Below are positions 1-9,515 of a DNA stretch of 64,000 bases, one piece after another. The first letter of the stretch is position 1. Every line of letters starts with the position of its first letter. The translations under genes were made by a program, and so were the position numbers. The notes beneath the pieces are model-generated. The model was not told the origin of the DNA, did no database searches, and saw only the letters and a program-made list of their open reading frames with translations. Source of the stretch: Comamonas sp. KCTC 72670 (lineage in GTDB: Bacteria > Myxococcota > Myxococcia > Myxococcales > Myxococcaceae); contig BNCN01000004.1 of the NCBI GenBank assembly GCA_014656495.1, positions 310,001 through 374,000 of the forward strand. The letters run 5' to 3'.

Positions 1-3000
1 TGCCACGGAGGCTGGGGCCGTACTCCAGGCCGCGCCCGGCGAGCATCTGGTAGAGCGCGTCCGTATCCAGCGGCGCCTCGGCGTGGATGCCCAGCGAGGC
101 GACGGGGACCTGCGCCTCCTCCCTCGAATGGACCTCGCGGCGGATGCGCGCGGTGGCGTGCCGGGTCCACGTCGTGCGGTTGTCGCGCGGCCGGCTGTGG
201 ATGGTCACCGTCTGCGCGGCCTCGTCGTAGGTGGTGCGGACGACGGGCTCGTCATGGCCGGCGACGACGAGCGCGTTCTCGAAGCGCACCTCTTCCAGCG
301 CGTGGGGCGCGGGCAGGCCCATGGCGCCGCGCACGGCGAGCGCCAGCTCGACGTAGGTGGCGCCTGGGACGACGAGCGAGCCGCGCACGCGGTGGTCCTG
401 GAGGCACGGCAGGAAGCGTGCGTTCAGCCCGCGCTCCCACGTGGGCAGCGGCGCGGAGACGCGGGGCCCCAGCAGGGAGTGCTCGTCAGAGCCCCGGCGG
501 TCCGTGAGGGCCTCCTCCGACTCGTGCCAGTGCTTCTCGCGCTGCCAGGGGTAGGTGGGCAGCGGCGTGAAGCGCGAGCCCTGGGGATAGAGGCCGCTCC
601 AGTCGATGGGGATGCCGGCGACGTACAGCTCGGCCAGCGCCTTGGCGAACGTCTTGTGCTCCGGCTCCTGCCGGCGCAGCGAGGTGAGCACGCGGCCCTC
701 GACGCGGGCCTCCGCGCAGCACTCCTTGATGGACGCCAGCAGCACGGGGTGGGGCCCCAGCTCGATGAAGAGCCGGTAGCCGTCCTTCAGCAACTGCCCG
801 GCGGCCTTCGCGAACATCGTGGGCTCGCGGATGTTGTCGCACCAGTACTCCGCGTCGTGCGAGACGCCCTCGACGCGGCCGCCCGTGACGGTGGAGTAGG
901 TGGGCAGGTGGCCCGCGGTGGGCTGGAGCGTCGCGAGGCAGCGGCGCAGCTCCGGCTTGAGGCCCTCCATCGCGGGGCTGTGGTACGGCACCTCGACCTT
1001 GAGGATGCGCTGGAAGACGCCGCGCGCCTCCAGCTCGGCGGCGATTTCCTCGATGGCCTTCGCCTCACCGGACAGCGTCACGGCGTTGGGGCCGTTGATG
1101 GCCGCGATGGAGACCACGTCCTCGCGTCCCCGGATGGCCGCCCGCGCGCCTTCCTCGGAGAGCCCCACCGCGGCCATCTTCCCGAGCCCGGCGGCCTTCG
1201 CCTGGATGCGGCTGCGCTCGTAGATGACCCGCATCGCCTGCTCGAGCGTGAACCGGCCCGCGGCGTAGGCCGAGGCGACCTCGCCAGCGCTGTGGCCAAT
1301 GACGGCGGCGGGGGTGACGCCCGCGCGGCGCCACAGCTCCAGCAAGCCAATCTGGAGGAAGGTGTTCGCCGGCTGCGCGATGTCCGTCCGGGCCATGTTG
1401 GAGGACTTCTCGTCCGCCAGCATCTGCTCCAGCAGCGACCACCCGGACAGCTTCTGGAAGAGCGCGTCGCAGCGGTCGAGCGTGGCGCGGAAGAGCGCGT
1501 CCTGCTCGTACAGCTCGCGGCCCATGGCCCACCACTGGGGACCCATGCCGGTGAACACGAAGACGGGGCGCGCGTCCGCCGCGGAGAGCGTCCGGCCGGA
1601 GGCGCCGGCCTCGGCGGGGTTGCCCGCGGCGAAGGACGACAGCCGCGTGGTCAGGTCGGCCACGTCGTCCGTGGCCAGCAGGGCGAGCCGGTGCTCGTGG
1701 TGGCTGCGGCGCGTGGCCGCGGAGAAGCAGACGTCCGAAAGGGCCGCCGGATGCGGCGCCGCGAGCAGGTCCGCGTAGGACTGGGCGAGCGCGCGGAGGG
1801 CCTCGGGGCTGCGCGCGGACAGCGGGAGCAGCAGCGGTCCCGGGGCGCTCTCGCCGCGCGGGGCCGCCGTCGCCGCCGGCGCCTGCTCAATCACGCAGTG
1901 CGCGTTGGTGCCGCCGTAGCCGAAGGAGTTGACGCCCATCCGCAGGGGTTCACCCTCGCGCGGGGTGAGCGCCTCCAGCTGACGCGGGATGCGGATGCCC
2001 AGCGTGTCGAAGGGGATGGCGGGGTTGAGGTGGTTCAGGTTCGCCTGGGGCGGCAGCTGCTCGTGCTGGAGACAGAGGCTCGCCTTGATGAGGCCCGCCA
2101 CGCCGGCCGCGGCCTCCAGGTGCCCGATGTTCGCCTTGAGCGAGCCGACCCAGGGGCCCGGTCCCTCGGCCCGCTTGGAGACGGCGCCCAGGCCTCCCAG
2201 TTCGGCCGGGTCCCCCACGGCGGTGCCCGTGCCGTGGGCCTCGAACGCGTGGATGTCCTTGGGGTCCATGGACGCGCTGGCGCAGACGCGGCGAATCAGC
2301 GCCTCCTGCGCGCTCGAGCTCGGCGCCGTCATGGACTCGCTGTGCCCGTCCTGGTTGACGCCGGTGCCCCGGATGATGGCGTAGACGCGGTCATTGTCGC
2401 GGACCGCGTCGGAGAGGCGCTTGAGCACCACGAGGCCCGCGCCTTCGCCGCGGCCGTAGCCGTCCGCGCGCGTGTCGAAGCTCTTGGAGTAGCCGTCCGC
2501 CGAGAGGAACTTGCCCTTGCTCATGGCCACGAAGATCTCGGGCCGGAACATGACGTTGACGCCGCCCGCCAGCGCGAGCGACGTCGCGCCGCTGCGCAGG
2601 TCCTGGCAGGCCAGGTGGACGGCGACCATCGACGAGGAGCACGCCGTGTCCAGCGAGATGCTCGGCCCCCGGAAGTCGAACATGTAGGACAGGCGGTTGG
2701 AGAGCACCGTCATCGTCGAGCCGACCGCCGTGTGCGGGCCGATCAGCTCACGGTTCATGGGCCCCATGTGCGTGAGCATGCTGTCCAGCATGAACCCGCC
2801 CACGTAGACGCCGGTGGGGCTGCCCGCGAGGCTGTCCGCCGGCAGGCCCGCGTCCTCGAGGCTCTCCCACGCCACTTCCGCGAGCAGCCGCTGCTGCGGG
2901 TCGAGCGTCGAGGCCTCTCTCGGAGAGATGGAGAAGAACGCCGCGTCGAAGGTGTCGATGGCCTCCTGGAGGAAGCCCCCCGAGCGGACGTACGTCTTGC

Positions 3001-3190
3001 CCGGCTTGTCCGGGTCGGGGTCGTAGTAGCGCCGGTGGTCCCAGCGCTCCTTGGGGACTTCGACGATGGCGCAGCGGCCTTCCGTCAACAGTTCCCAGAG
3101 GTGCCGAGGCGACTTCGCTCCCCCTGGAAAACGGCAGCCAATGCCAATGATTGCGATGGGGTCGTGCACGCTATTGGAAACTGCGCTCAT
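1..3190 (-). CDS. Type I polyketide synthase, N-terminal part (KS-AT-DH), 3' end outside window
   Basis: About 1063 residues are visible from an ATG at 3190, and the frame is open to the window edge. A ketosynthase spans roughly residues 10-430, with active-site Cys184 in DTACSSS and the later EAHGTGT and KANIGHLEAA histidine motifs. An acyltransferase follows at about 540-860, with Ser634 in GHSAGE. Its selectivity loop reads VPYHSP, neither the malonyl HAFH nor the methylmalonyl YASH signature. A dehydratase begins near 900, with His933 in HRVRGSLVVPG and a YGPS motif just before the edge. There is no loading ACP or docking segment before the KS. KR, ACP and release domains would lie outside. 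The product is unknown. The gene is divergent from an AraC-type regulator that could control it. Confidence 0.95.
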   Translation of the reverse strand, partial: MSAVSNSVHDPIAIIGIGCRFPGGAKSPRHLWELLTEGRCAIVEVPKERWDHRRYYDPDPDKPGKTYVRSGGFLQEAIDTFDAAFFSISPREASTLDPQQRLLAEVAWESLEDAGLPADSLAGSPTGVYVGGFMLDSMLTHMGPMNRELIGPHTAVGSTMTVLSNRLSYMFDFRGPSISLDTACSSSMVAVHLACQDLRSGATSLALAGGVNVMFRPEIFVAMSKGKFLSADGYSKSFDTRADGYGRGEGAGLVVLKRLSDAVRDNDRVYAIIRGTGVNQDGHSESMTAPSSSAQEALIRRVCASASMDPKDIHAFEAHGTGTAVGDPAELGGLGAVSKRAEGPGPWVGSLKANIGHLEAAAGVAGLIKASLCLQHEQLPPQANLNHLNPAIPFDTLGIRIPRQLEALTPREGEPLRMGVNSFGYGGTNAHCVIEQAPAATAAPRGESAPGPLLLPLSARSPEALRALAQSYADLLAAPHPAALSDVCFSAATRRSHHEHRLALLATDDVADLTTRLSSFAAGNPAEAGASGRTLSAADARPVFVFTGMGPQWWAMGRELYEQDALFRATLDRCDALFQKLSGWSLLEQMLADEKSSNMARTDIAQPANTFLQIGLLELWRRAGVTPAAVIGHSAGEVASAYAAGRFTLEQAMRVIYERSRIQAKAAGLGKMAAVGLSEEGARAAIRGREDVVSIAAINGPNAVTLSGEAKAIEEIAAELEARGVFQRILKVEVPYHSPAMEGLKPELRRCLATLQPTAGHLPTYSTVTGGRVEGVSHDAEYWCDNIREPTMFAKAAGQLLKDGYRLFIELGPHPVLLASIKECCAEARVEGRVLTSLRRQEPEHKTFAKALAELYVAGIPIDWSGLYPQGSRFTPLPTYPWQREKHWHESEEALTDRRGSDEHSLLGPRVSAPLPTWERGLNARFLPCLQDHRVRGSLVVPGATYVELALAVRGAMGLPAPHALEEVRFENALVVAGHDEPVVRTTYDEAAQTVTIHSRPRDNRTTWTRHATARIRREVHSREEAQVPVASLGIHAEAPLDTDALYQMLAGRGLEYGPSLRG

Positions 3191-3240
3191 GTTTAAAAAC
3201 CTACGCCAGTAGTGGATTATTCGTAAAGAGATGGATTGAT

Positions 3241-3255
3241 TCTCAACCGTTGAGA
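3241..3255. promoter_or_regulatory. Perfect 7-bp inverted repeat in the PKS/AraC divergent intergenic region
   Basis: TCTCAAC-C-GTTGAGA lies 51 bp upstream of the PKS start in an unusually AT-rich 260-bp divergent spacer. The spacer also has two direct copies of GCGACGTT (3311 and 3332), each followed by a TCAGGT motif. These are candidate operators for the adjacent AraC-type regulator or for light or starvation control. The repeats are seen; the function is inferred. Confidence 0.4.
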
Positions 3256-3450
3256 CGGGTTGTGAATGAATAGGTTACAACGTGTGTCACAACCGCGTGC
3301 CCTCGGAGACGCGACGTTTCAGGTAGGTGAAGCGACGTTCAACTTCAGGTCGCGTGTGTCAGTCCTTGATAAGGATGGAGCCGGGGCTCCACCGACTCCG
3401 GCGCCCAGAAGCATCCTTGCAACCCTGTCTGACACCGGTGAGGCCGCATC

Positions 3451-4329
3451 GTGTCCAACCCCGCCCCTGAGGTCCGAGTCATCCAGCACGCGTCGGAGGC
3501 GGGGCGCTGGGAGATGGTGGCGCGGATGCCGGATGCTCGGCTCCGCGCGCTCATAAGAGGGCCCTACTGGGGATACGACGAATGGACGCCGGGCCCCATG
3601 CGGCGCCGCGAGCTGCCCTCGCCGCAGGTGGTGCTCATCATCGACTTCGGCCCGCCCATCCGGATTCTCGACTCGCGAGACACGCGCCACTCCGCTCGAT
3701 ACACGGAGGGCTTTGTCGCAGGCTTGGATGATACATTCTCGCTGACTGAGACATCGGGGGCCATGCATGGCATTCAGGTGAATTTCACGCCCATGGGGGC
3801 GCGCCTGTTCTTTGGAATGCCGCTGCGTGAGCTGGCCCGCCGGGTGGTGGGTTTGCGTGAGGTGTTGGGACCCACGGCGTCGCGGCTGGTGGAGCAGCTC
3901 CAGGAGACCCCCGGCTGGGAGGCGCGCTTCGCGCTGTTGGACCAGCTCCTGTTGAAGCGGGTGAGCGAGGCCCGCGCCGTCGCCGCGTGCGTGCCCTGGG
4001 CCCTGGAGCGGCTCCTCGCGAGCCACGGCGCGGTGGAGATTGGCGACCTGGCGGACACGCTGGGCTACAGCCAGAAGCACCTCATCTCGCGCTTCAACAC
4101 GGAGCTGGGGTTGCCGCCCAAGCTGCTGTCGCGGCTCATCCGGTTCGACCGGGTCATCCAGCGGCTCAAGTCCGGGGCCGCGCCGGCGAGCTGGACGGCC
4201 CTGGCGCTGGAGCACGGCTACTACGACCAGGCGCACTTCAACCGCGACTTCCGGCAGTTCTCGGGCGTGACGCCCCGCGAGTACGTCCGCCTCCAACTGC
4301 CCGACGCCGGAGGCCTCAAGGGGGACTGA
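3451..4329 (+). CDS. AraC-family transcriptional regulator with N-terminal sensor-like domain
   Basis: This is a 292-residue protein from a GTG start with a GGTGAGG ribosome-binding site just upstream. Residues 1-180 form a variable, DUF6597-like region with no recognised ligand motif. Residues 190-285 carry two helix-turn-helix units, including IGDLADTLGYSQKHL and the AraC-type signature DQAHFNRDFRQFSGVTPREY. It is divergent from the PKS gene, the usual arrangement for a local regulator of a biosynthetic cluster, though direct control is inferred. A small hairpin overlaps its stop codon. Confidence 0.88.
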   Translation: MSNPAPEVRVIQHASEAGRWEMVARMPDARLRALIRGPYWGYDEWTPGPMRRRELPSPQVVLIIDFGPPIRILDSRDTRHSARYTEGFVAGLDDTFSLTETSGAMHGIQVNFTPMGARLFFGMPLRELARRVVGLREVLGPTASRLVEQLQETPGWEARFALLDQLLLKRVSEARAVAACVPWALERLLASHGAVEIGDLADTLGYSQKHLISRFNTELGLPPKLLSRLIRFDRVIQRLKSGAAPASWTALALEHGYYDQAHFNRDFRQFSGVTPREYVRLQLPDAGGLKGD

Positions 4330-4348
4330 CCCCCGACGTTCGGGAGTC
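4328..4348 (+). terminator. Hairpin overlapping the AraC gene stop
   Basis: GAC-c-CCCGA, loop CGT, TCGGG-a-GTC form an 8-bp stem with one mismatch, starting inside the stop codon. No T-run follows, so it is only a candidate terminator. Confidence 0.35.
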
Positions 4349-4410
4349 AATCTCCGCGTACACGCTGACTTTCCCGGAAGGCTTGACTCCCCTAGGGTGC
4401 CGCGCCACCG

Positions 4411-4947
4411 ATGCCGACCGAAGTCACCGTCCAGTCCACCTTGTTCGAATCATTGGTTCGCCTGTCGAAGCCCGACGCCGCCCTCCAGGCCGAGTTCCTC
4501 GCCGCGGGCTTCGACATGGAGAAGCCGCGCGCCGTCTATCCCGCCGCCGTGTTCATCGGCTGCCAGGACGCGGTGGTGCGGCTCCGCTACGCGGCCATGG
4601 ACCGGCGGGCCGCGTACCGGGAGCTGGGGCGGGGGCTGGTGCGCAGCTACTTCGAAACGCTGGTGGGGAAGGTCGTGGCCATGGCGCTGAAGGTGGCCGG
4701 CCCCGAGCGCGCCATGAAGCGCGTCTCCCTCAGCTTCAGCTCGGTGTTCTCGCCGGTGGACATCCAGGTGGAGTCCCTGGGGCCCGCGGACTGGCGGGTG
4801 CGCTTCCGCGGCTACCCGTTTCCCGCGGAGGCCGCCGCGGGCACCTGTGAAGGGGCGCTGCGGCAGGCCGGCGCCAGCGAGCCGCAGGTCGACGTCGAGC
4901 GCTACGAGCCGCCCGACGGCTTCGACCTGCGCATCCGCTGGCGCTGA
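4411..4947 (+). CDS. DUF2378 family (TIGR02265) Myxococcales-specific protein
   Basis: The protein has 178 residues. The pattern of LFESLV near the start, YPAAVFIGC, a central YRELGRGLVRSYFETLVGK block and a late VRFRGYPFP segment matches TIGR02265, a paralogous family largely confined to myxobacteria. These are soluble proteins of unknown biochemical role, often near signalling genes. There is no signal peptide or membrane segment. It ends 5 bp before the convergent permease-peptidase gene. Confidence 0.85.
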   Translation: MPTEVTVQSTLFESLVRLSKPDAALQAEFLAAGFDMEKPRAVYPAAVFIGCQDAVVRLRYAAMDRRAAYRELGRGLVRSYFETLVGKVVAMALKVAGPERAMKRVSLSFSSVFSPVDIQVESLGPADWRVRFRGYPFPAEAAAGTCEGALRQAGASEPQVDVERYEPPDGFDLRIRWR

Positions 4948-4952
4948 CGTCC

Positions 4953-7900
4953 TCAGGGCGTTGCGGGGCTCCCCACGGACAGCGATGTGCCCAGGGTGGG
5001 CTCCGTCACGTTGTCCGTGGACGTGCGGTCGATGAGCACGTTGAGCGGATCGATGCCGACCTGGAAGGGCTTCACGGGGACGGTGAACACAATCTCCGAC
5101 TCGCCCTTCTTCACCTGGCGTTTCTCCAGGAAGACGGCCTCGCCCCGCGCGTCGAGCGCGCCCACGTCCATCCAGTCCTCGAAGTCCACCTCGGTCTGCT
5201 CGCCCGTCTCGTTCGCCCGGAACTTCTTCGCCACCACCTTGAGGGTGACGTCCCACGTGCCCTGGCTGTTCGGCCGCACCTGGGCGGACACCGCGCGGTT
5301 GTCGTAGAGGGTGATGTTCTCGAACAGGTCCTCCAGGAGGTACTGGAACTCCGGCGGCGTCTCCTCGCGCAGGAAGCCGAGCAGCTCGGTGGAGCCCGTG
5401 TACGGCGGCCCCTGGAAGCGGACCTTCTCCACGTAGCGGCGCAGCGCGCGGTTCACCCGCTCCTCGCCGATGAAGTCCTGCAGCGCGTACATGACGAGGC
5501 TGCCCTTCTGGTAGTGGATGTATTGCTGGTTCTCCACGCGTGACAGCGGCACCTCCTTCTTCCGCTCCATCGCGCGGCCCGACAGGTACCGGTCCAGCTC
5601 GAACTTCAGGAAGCGCTTCATCTTCTTCGCCCCGAAGCGGTGCTTCATCACCATGAGCGCGGCGTACTGGGACAGCGTCTCCGACGTCAGCGTGGCCCCT
5701 TGCGCGCGAGCGCCCACCACCTGATGCGCCCACCACTGATGGGCAATCTCGTGCGCGGTGACGTAGTAGGGGTAGTCCACGTCGTTGGGGTCCTCGTCAT
5801 CCACGCGGGCGATGAAGCCGATGCCCTCCGAATAGGGAATGGTGTTGGGGAAGGCCTGGGCGAAGCTCGCGTAGCGGGGGAACTCGAGGATGCGGGCCTG
5901 CTTGTGCTGGTACGGCCCGAAGTGCGCGCTGCAGTACTCCAGCGCGTCCTTCATGCCGCGCATCATCCGGTCCAGCGCGAAGGTGTGCGTGGGGTGGTGG
6001 TAGATCTCCAGCTTCACGTCGCGCCAGGTGTCGCGCACGACGCTGTAGCGCGCGGAGAGGACGGAGAAGAAGTTCAGGATGGGCTGGTCCATCTTGTAGC
6101 GGAAGAAGCGGCGGTCGCCCTCCGTCCACTCCTTCTCCAGGTAGCCTGGCGCGATGGCGATCTGATCCTTCCGGGTGCTGACCGTGGCGCGGAACGTGAT
6201 GAAGTCCGAGTCCTGGCGGATGTAGTGGTCCGCCTTCGCCTTCGGGTCATCCCGGTCCGGCAAGCGCTCGCGCGGGGGCAGGCCGTAGCTCTTGCGGTCC
6301 CGGTCCTCCACCAGCTCGAAGTCCTTCCGGTAGCCAAGGACGGGCAGGTTGAAGTTGTTGAAGAAGGTGCCGTTGGCCACGATGTCCGTGCGCTCACGGC
6401 CGTGCCGGAAGCCGCGCGTGCCGAACTCCAGGTCGAACACGAGCGCCGTCTCCGCGCCCGGCGCCAGCGGTTGGGGCAAGTCGTAGACGAAGAGACCCAG
6501 CGCGGTGTCATGTGACGCTGGCCGCGTCACCCCGGCCAGGGAGAGTCCCTTCACCCGGGCGTCCTCGGGCAGGCTGAGCAGCACGCGGGAGATGGGGGAC
6601 GCCGTCTTGTTGCGCAAGCGGTAGGTGCCGAGCGCCTCCAGCCGCAGCGCCTCGGGATGGATGTGGAAGGTGACGTCCGCCGCGACGATGCGCGGGTGGG
6701 GGAGGTCGGCGAAGGACGCGTACTCCTGCTCGTAGCGGGCCAGGTTTCGCTCGCGGTCCTTCGCGGTGATGTAGGGGTTGAGCAGGTGCGTGTTGTAGAA
6801 GATGAAGCCCCCCGCGCCCGCGAACACGCAGAGGGACAGCGTCACGGCCACCGCCCACCCGCGCGTGCGCCGGGCACGTGCCTGCGCCCAGCGCTCCTTC
6901 CAGCGCGCCTCCCGGCCGCGCACGTGCAGCAGGTAGCCCAGGGCGACGAGCGCCGTCGCCAGGCCATACCAGTAGAGCCGGAACCAGAGGAGGGCGGGCA
7001 CCGCGGCGCCATACCGGTTCATGTCCGAGAAGACGATGGAGGGCTCGGACCCGAAACGCAGCAAGGGGTCCTCCACGCCCACCAGGCCGAGCGCCGCCTG
7101 AAGGACGAAGTAGAGCACCATCACCAGGTAGGCCAGGTACTTCTGGTGGATGGCCACCTGGGCGAAGAAGGCGAGCACGCACAACAGCGCGTCGTGGGGA
7201 AAATCCAGGAGCAGGAGCTGCCGCGCGTAGAGGTCCCATTCGATGTGGAAGTATCCACGCATCACCTGGGACAGCAGCGCGGAGGCCAGGGCCACGGCCT
7301 TGAGTGAGAAGGCCACCAGGAACAACGTGCCCAGCTTGGCGCCGTACGTCACCCACGAGGGCGCGCGCGTGGCGTCCACGATGTCGGCCATCCGGGCATC
7401 GCGCTCCTTCCAGACCAGGTCACCCGCGTAGAAGGTGAGGGTGATGATGAGGAAGGGCTGGAACGTGGCGGACGCGATCTCCAGCACCTGCCATGTCACC
7501 GGCCAGGTGGCGGTGCCGTAGATCTGCTTGCTGAAGGTGAGCGACATGGTGCCGAACGTGAGCCCGGCCACCACGAACGACCAGAACACGGGCGAGCGGA
7601 GCACGTCGCGGTAGGACAGCCACAGCGTGGCGCCCGCGGTGCGAAGCCACGACGCGGTGGTGGGGGCGGCGGACGTGGTGGGGATGGCGACGGAGGTGGC
7701 GGGCTCCACCGCCGGCGCGCTGCCACGGCCGCGCTGTTCCTCGACGGTGGGCCGGAAGCGCAGGACGGTCGCCGCCAGCAGCGCCGCGCCCACGGAAGTC
7801 CACACGAGCCGGTTGGTCAGCATCTGCCCCAGCAGCGGGACGTGGTCGCGGTTTCGCTCCGCGGCCGTCCAGTACCGGGTGACGTTCTCGAAGGCGTGGA

Positions 7901-8555
7901 GGCCCATGGGGTCCAGCATCGCGACCAGGTCATGGTGCCGGACGTCCGCCACCAGCGTGTTGAGGACGAGGTAACCCATCACCATGACGACGACGCCCAC
8001 GTAGACCGTGGCCATGCGCCGCGTGAGGGCCGCCAGACAGAAGAACACGCTGCCCGCGAAGAACAGCGTGGGCCACACGCTGACGACGAAGGGCCAGAGG
8101 TAGGTGGCCACCTGGAAGGGGGCGACCCGCTGAGGCTCCACGAGCCATACGCCCGCGGCGCCCACGAGCAGTCCCGGGATGACGGCCAACATCAGCAGCG
8201 CGCTGAAGAGGTACGCGCCCAGGAAGCGCCCGATGAGGTAGGGGCCCTTCTTCACGTTCTTCGTGAAGATGAGCATCCAGGTGCCGTGGCCGAAATCCTG
8301 GTAGGCGGCCTGTCCGAAGACGGCGGCCACCATCAGCAGTCCGTAGTGGGACAGGACGGTGATGAAGCTGTGGACGGTGTACGGCCCGTTGACGCGCACC
8401 AGCTCGGTGCCCGTGCTCACGGCGACGCTCTTGAAGACACCGCCCATGGCCAGCGTGATGAGGAGCGCGGCGGCGGCCAGCACCAGGGCGTAGACCCAGG
8501 TGGAGAGCATCTTCAGCCGGCGCCGGAGCTCGAAGGTCAGGAGGGCGAGGAGCAT
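4953..8555 (-). CDS. ABC-2 type permease fused to an M1-family metallopeptidase
   Basis: This 1200-residue fusion starts at MLLALLTFEL (ATG 8555), 11 bp after the ATPase gene; a longer frame upstream overlaps that gene and is rejected. Residues 1-620 hold two sets of about six hydrophobic helices, as in ABC-2 permeases. One further helix precedes a periplasmic-type M1 peptidase region at about 630-1200, with zinc motif HEIAH at 935-939 and the likely third ligand in SETLSQY. The spacing of that Glu is one residue longer than in classical M1 enzymes but suits this fusion subfamily. With the upstream ATPase it should form an exporter whose permease carries its own aminopeptidase-like domain. 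The substrate is unknown. Confidence 0.92.
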   Translation of the reverse strand: MLLALLTFELRRRLKMLSTWVYALVLAAAALLITLAMGGVFKSVAVSTGTELVRVNGPYTVHSFITVLSHYGLLMVAAVFGQAAYQDFGHGTWMLIFTKNVKKGPYLIGRFLGAYLFSALLMLAVIPGLLVGAAGVWLVEPQRVAPFQVATYLWPFVVSVWPTLFFAGSVFFCLAALTRRMATVYVGVVVMVMGYLVLNTLVADVRHHDLVAMLDPMGLHAFENVTRYWTAAERNRDHVPLLGQMLTNRLVWTSVGAALLAATVLRFRPTVEEQRGRGSAPAVEPATSVAIPTTSAAPTTASWLRTAGATLWLSYRDVLRSPVFWSFVVAGLTFGTMSLTFSKQIYGTATWPVTWQVLEIASATFQPFLIITLTFYAGDLVWKERDARMADIVDATRAPSWVTYGAKLGTLFLVAFSLKAVALASALLSQVMRGYFHIEWDLYARQLLLLDFPHDALLCVLAFFAQVAIHQKYLAYLVMVLYFVLQAALGLVGVEDPLLRFGSEPSIVFSDMNRYGAAVPALLWFRLYWYGLATALVALGYLLHVRGREARWKERWAQARARRTRGWAVAVTLSLCVFAGAGGFIFYNTHLLNPYITAKDRERNLARYEQEYASFADLPHPRIVAADVTFHIHPEALRLEALGTYRLRNKTASPISRVLLSLPEDARVKGLSLAGVTRPASHDTALGLFVYDLPQPLAPGAETALVFDLEFGTRGFRHGRERTDIVANGTFFNNFNLPVLGYRKDFELVEDRDRKSYGLPPRERLPDRDDPKAKADHYIRQDSDFITFRATVSTRKDQIAIAPGYLEKEWTEGDRRFFRYKMDQPILNFFSVLSARYSVVRDTWRDVKLEIYHHPTHTFALDRMMRGMKDALEYCSAHFGPYQHKQARILEFPRYASFAQAFPNTIPYSEGIGFIARVDDEDPNDVDYPYYVTAHEIAHQWWAHQVVGARAQGATLTSETLSQYAALMVMKHRFGAKKMKRFLKFELDRYLSGRAMERKKEVPLSRVENQQYIHYQKGSLVMYALQDFIGEERVNRALRRYVEKVRFQGPPYTGSTELLGFLREETPPEFQYLLEDLFENITLYDNRAVSAQVRPNSQGTWDVTLKVVAKKFRANETGEQTEVDFEDWMDVGALDARGEAVFLEKRQVKKGESEIVFTVPVKPFQVGIDPLNVLIDRTSTDNVTEPTLGTSLSVGSPATP

Positions 8556-8566
8556 GGGCGCAGGTC

Positions 8567-9448
8567 TCAGGCCGCTCGGGAGGCGCGCGCCAGGGCGTGG
8601 AAGTAGACGTCCTCGAGGTCCGGCGCGGCGGGCTCGAAGCCGGGCGGCGCGCTCTCCGCGTGGACGTGGACCCGCCGCTGCCCCGCGACGCGGCGCACGG
8701 CGATGACCTCCATCTCCTGGGTGATGGCGTCCAGCTCCTCCTGGTGCGTGACGAAGCGCTTCCACACGCGCTGGTGCAGCGCCTCCACCAGCTTCAGCGG
8801 GTGCCCGGCGGCCACCACGTTGCCGTGGGCGAGGATGGCCATGTTCTGACACAGGTCCGCGACGTCCGACACGATGTGCGTGGACAGCAGCACCACCACG
8901 TCCGTGCTGATCTCCGCCAGCAGGTTGTGGAAGCGGAAGCGCTCGGCGGGGTCGAGCCCGGCGGTGGGCTCATCCACGATGAGCAGCTTCGGGTTGCCGA
9001 GCAGCGCCTGCGCGATGCCGAAGCGTTGCTTCATGCCCCCGGAGAACCCGCCGAGCCGCCGGTCGCGGTGCTCCCAGAGGTTCGTCTTCTGGAGCAGCGC
9101 CTTCACCGCCTCATGGCGCGGGCCTCGCTGGGCCAAGCCCTTGAGCTGCGCGAGGTGGTCCAGCATGTCCCACGCCGTCACCTTGGGGTACACGCCGAAG
9201 TCCTGGGGCAGGTAGCCGAGCACCTCGCGCAGCCGGTCCTTGTCCCGCCGCAGGTCGATGCCGTCGAACGTCATGGCGCCCGCGTCCACGTCCTGCAGCG
9301 TCGCGATGCTGCGCATCAGCGTGGACTTGCCGGCGCCATTCGGTCCGAGCAGCCCGAACATTCCGCGCGGAATGGTGAGATTGACACCCTGCAAGGCCCG
9401 GGTGCCGTTGGGGTAGGTCTTCGACACGCCTTCCAGTTTGAGCTCCAT
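8567..9448 (-). CDS. ABC transporter ATP-binding protein
   Basis: The protein has 293 residues. Walker A GPNGAGKST is at 35-43, signature GFSGGMKQR at about 134-142, Walker B LLIVDEP near 157 and the H-loop in STHIVSD. The frame continues upstream to 9493, but the start at MELKLEGVSK is preferred because the homologous domain begins there. It is the CcmA/NatA-like exporter ATPase type and sits 11 bp before the permease-peptidase gene, so the two are almost certainly one operon and one complex. Confidence 0.95.
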   Translation of the reverse strand: MELKLEGVSKTYPNGTRALQGVNLTIPRGMFGLLGPNGAGKSTLMRSIATLQDVDAGAMTFDGIDLRRDKDRLREVLGYLPQDFGVYPKVTAWDMLDHLAQLKGLAQRGPRHEAVKALLQKTNLWEHRDRRLGGFSGGMKQRFGIAQALLGNPKLLIVDEPTAGLDPAERFRFHNLLAEISTDVVVLLSTHIVSDVADLCQNMAILAHGNVVAAGHPLKLVEALHQRVWKRFVTHQEELDAITQEMEVIAVRRVAGQRRVHVHAESAPPGFEPAAPDLEDVYFHALARASRAA

Positions 9449-9515
9449 GACGGAGCAACCTAGCCCAGACCTCGGGACTGGTGCGTGGGACACCTCCCGT
9501 CGTTACGATGCGGTC

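Noticed and set aside
83-3196. Very long plus-strand open frame opposite the PKS
   Set aside because: Arg/Gly/Ala-rich with no recognisable domain; the opposite strand encodes clear KS, AT and DH motifs. Long antisense frames are expected at this GC content.
4440-4460. tRNA T-loop-like GTTCGAATC
   Set aside because: Lies inside the DUF2378 coding region and no cloverleaf can be built around it.
4953-8852. Permease-peptidase start at 8852
   Set aside because: The extra 99 codons overlap the ATPase gene out of frame and are Arg-rich; MLLALLTFEL at 8555 is the natural start.
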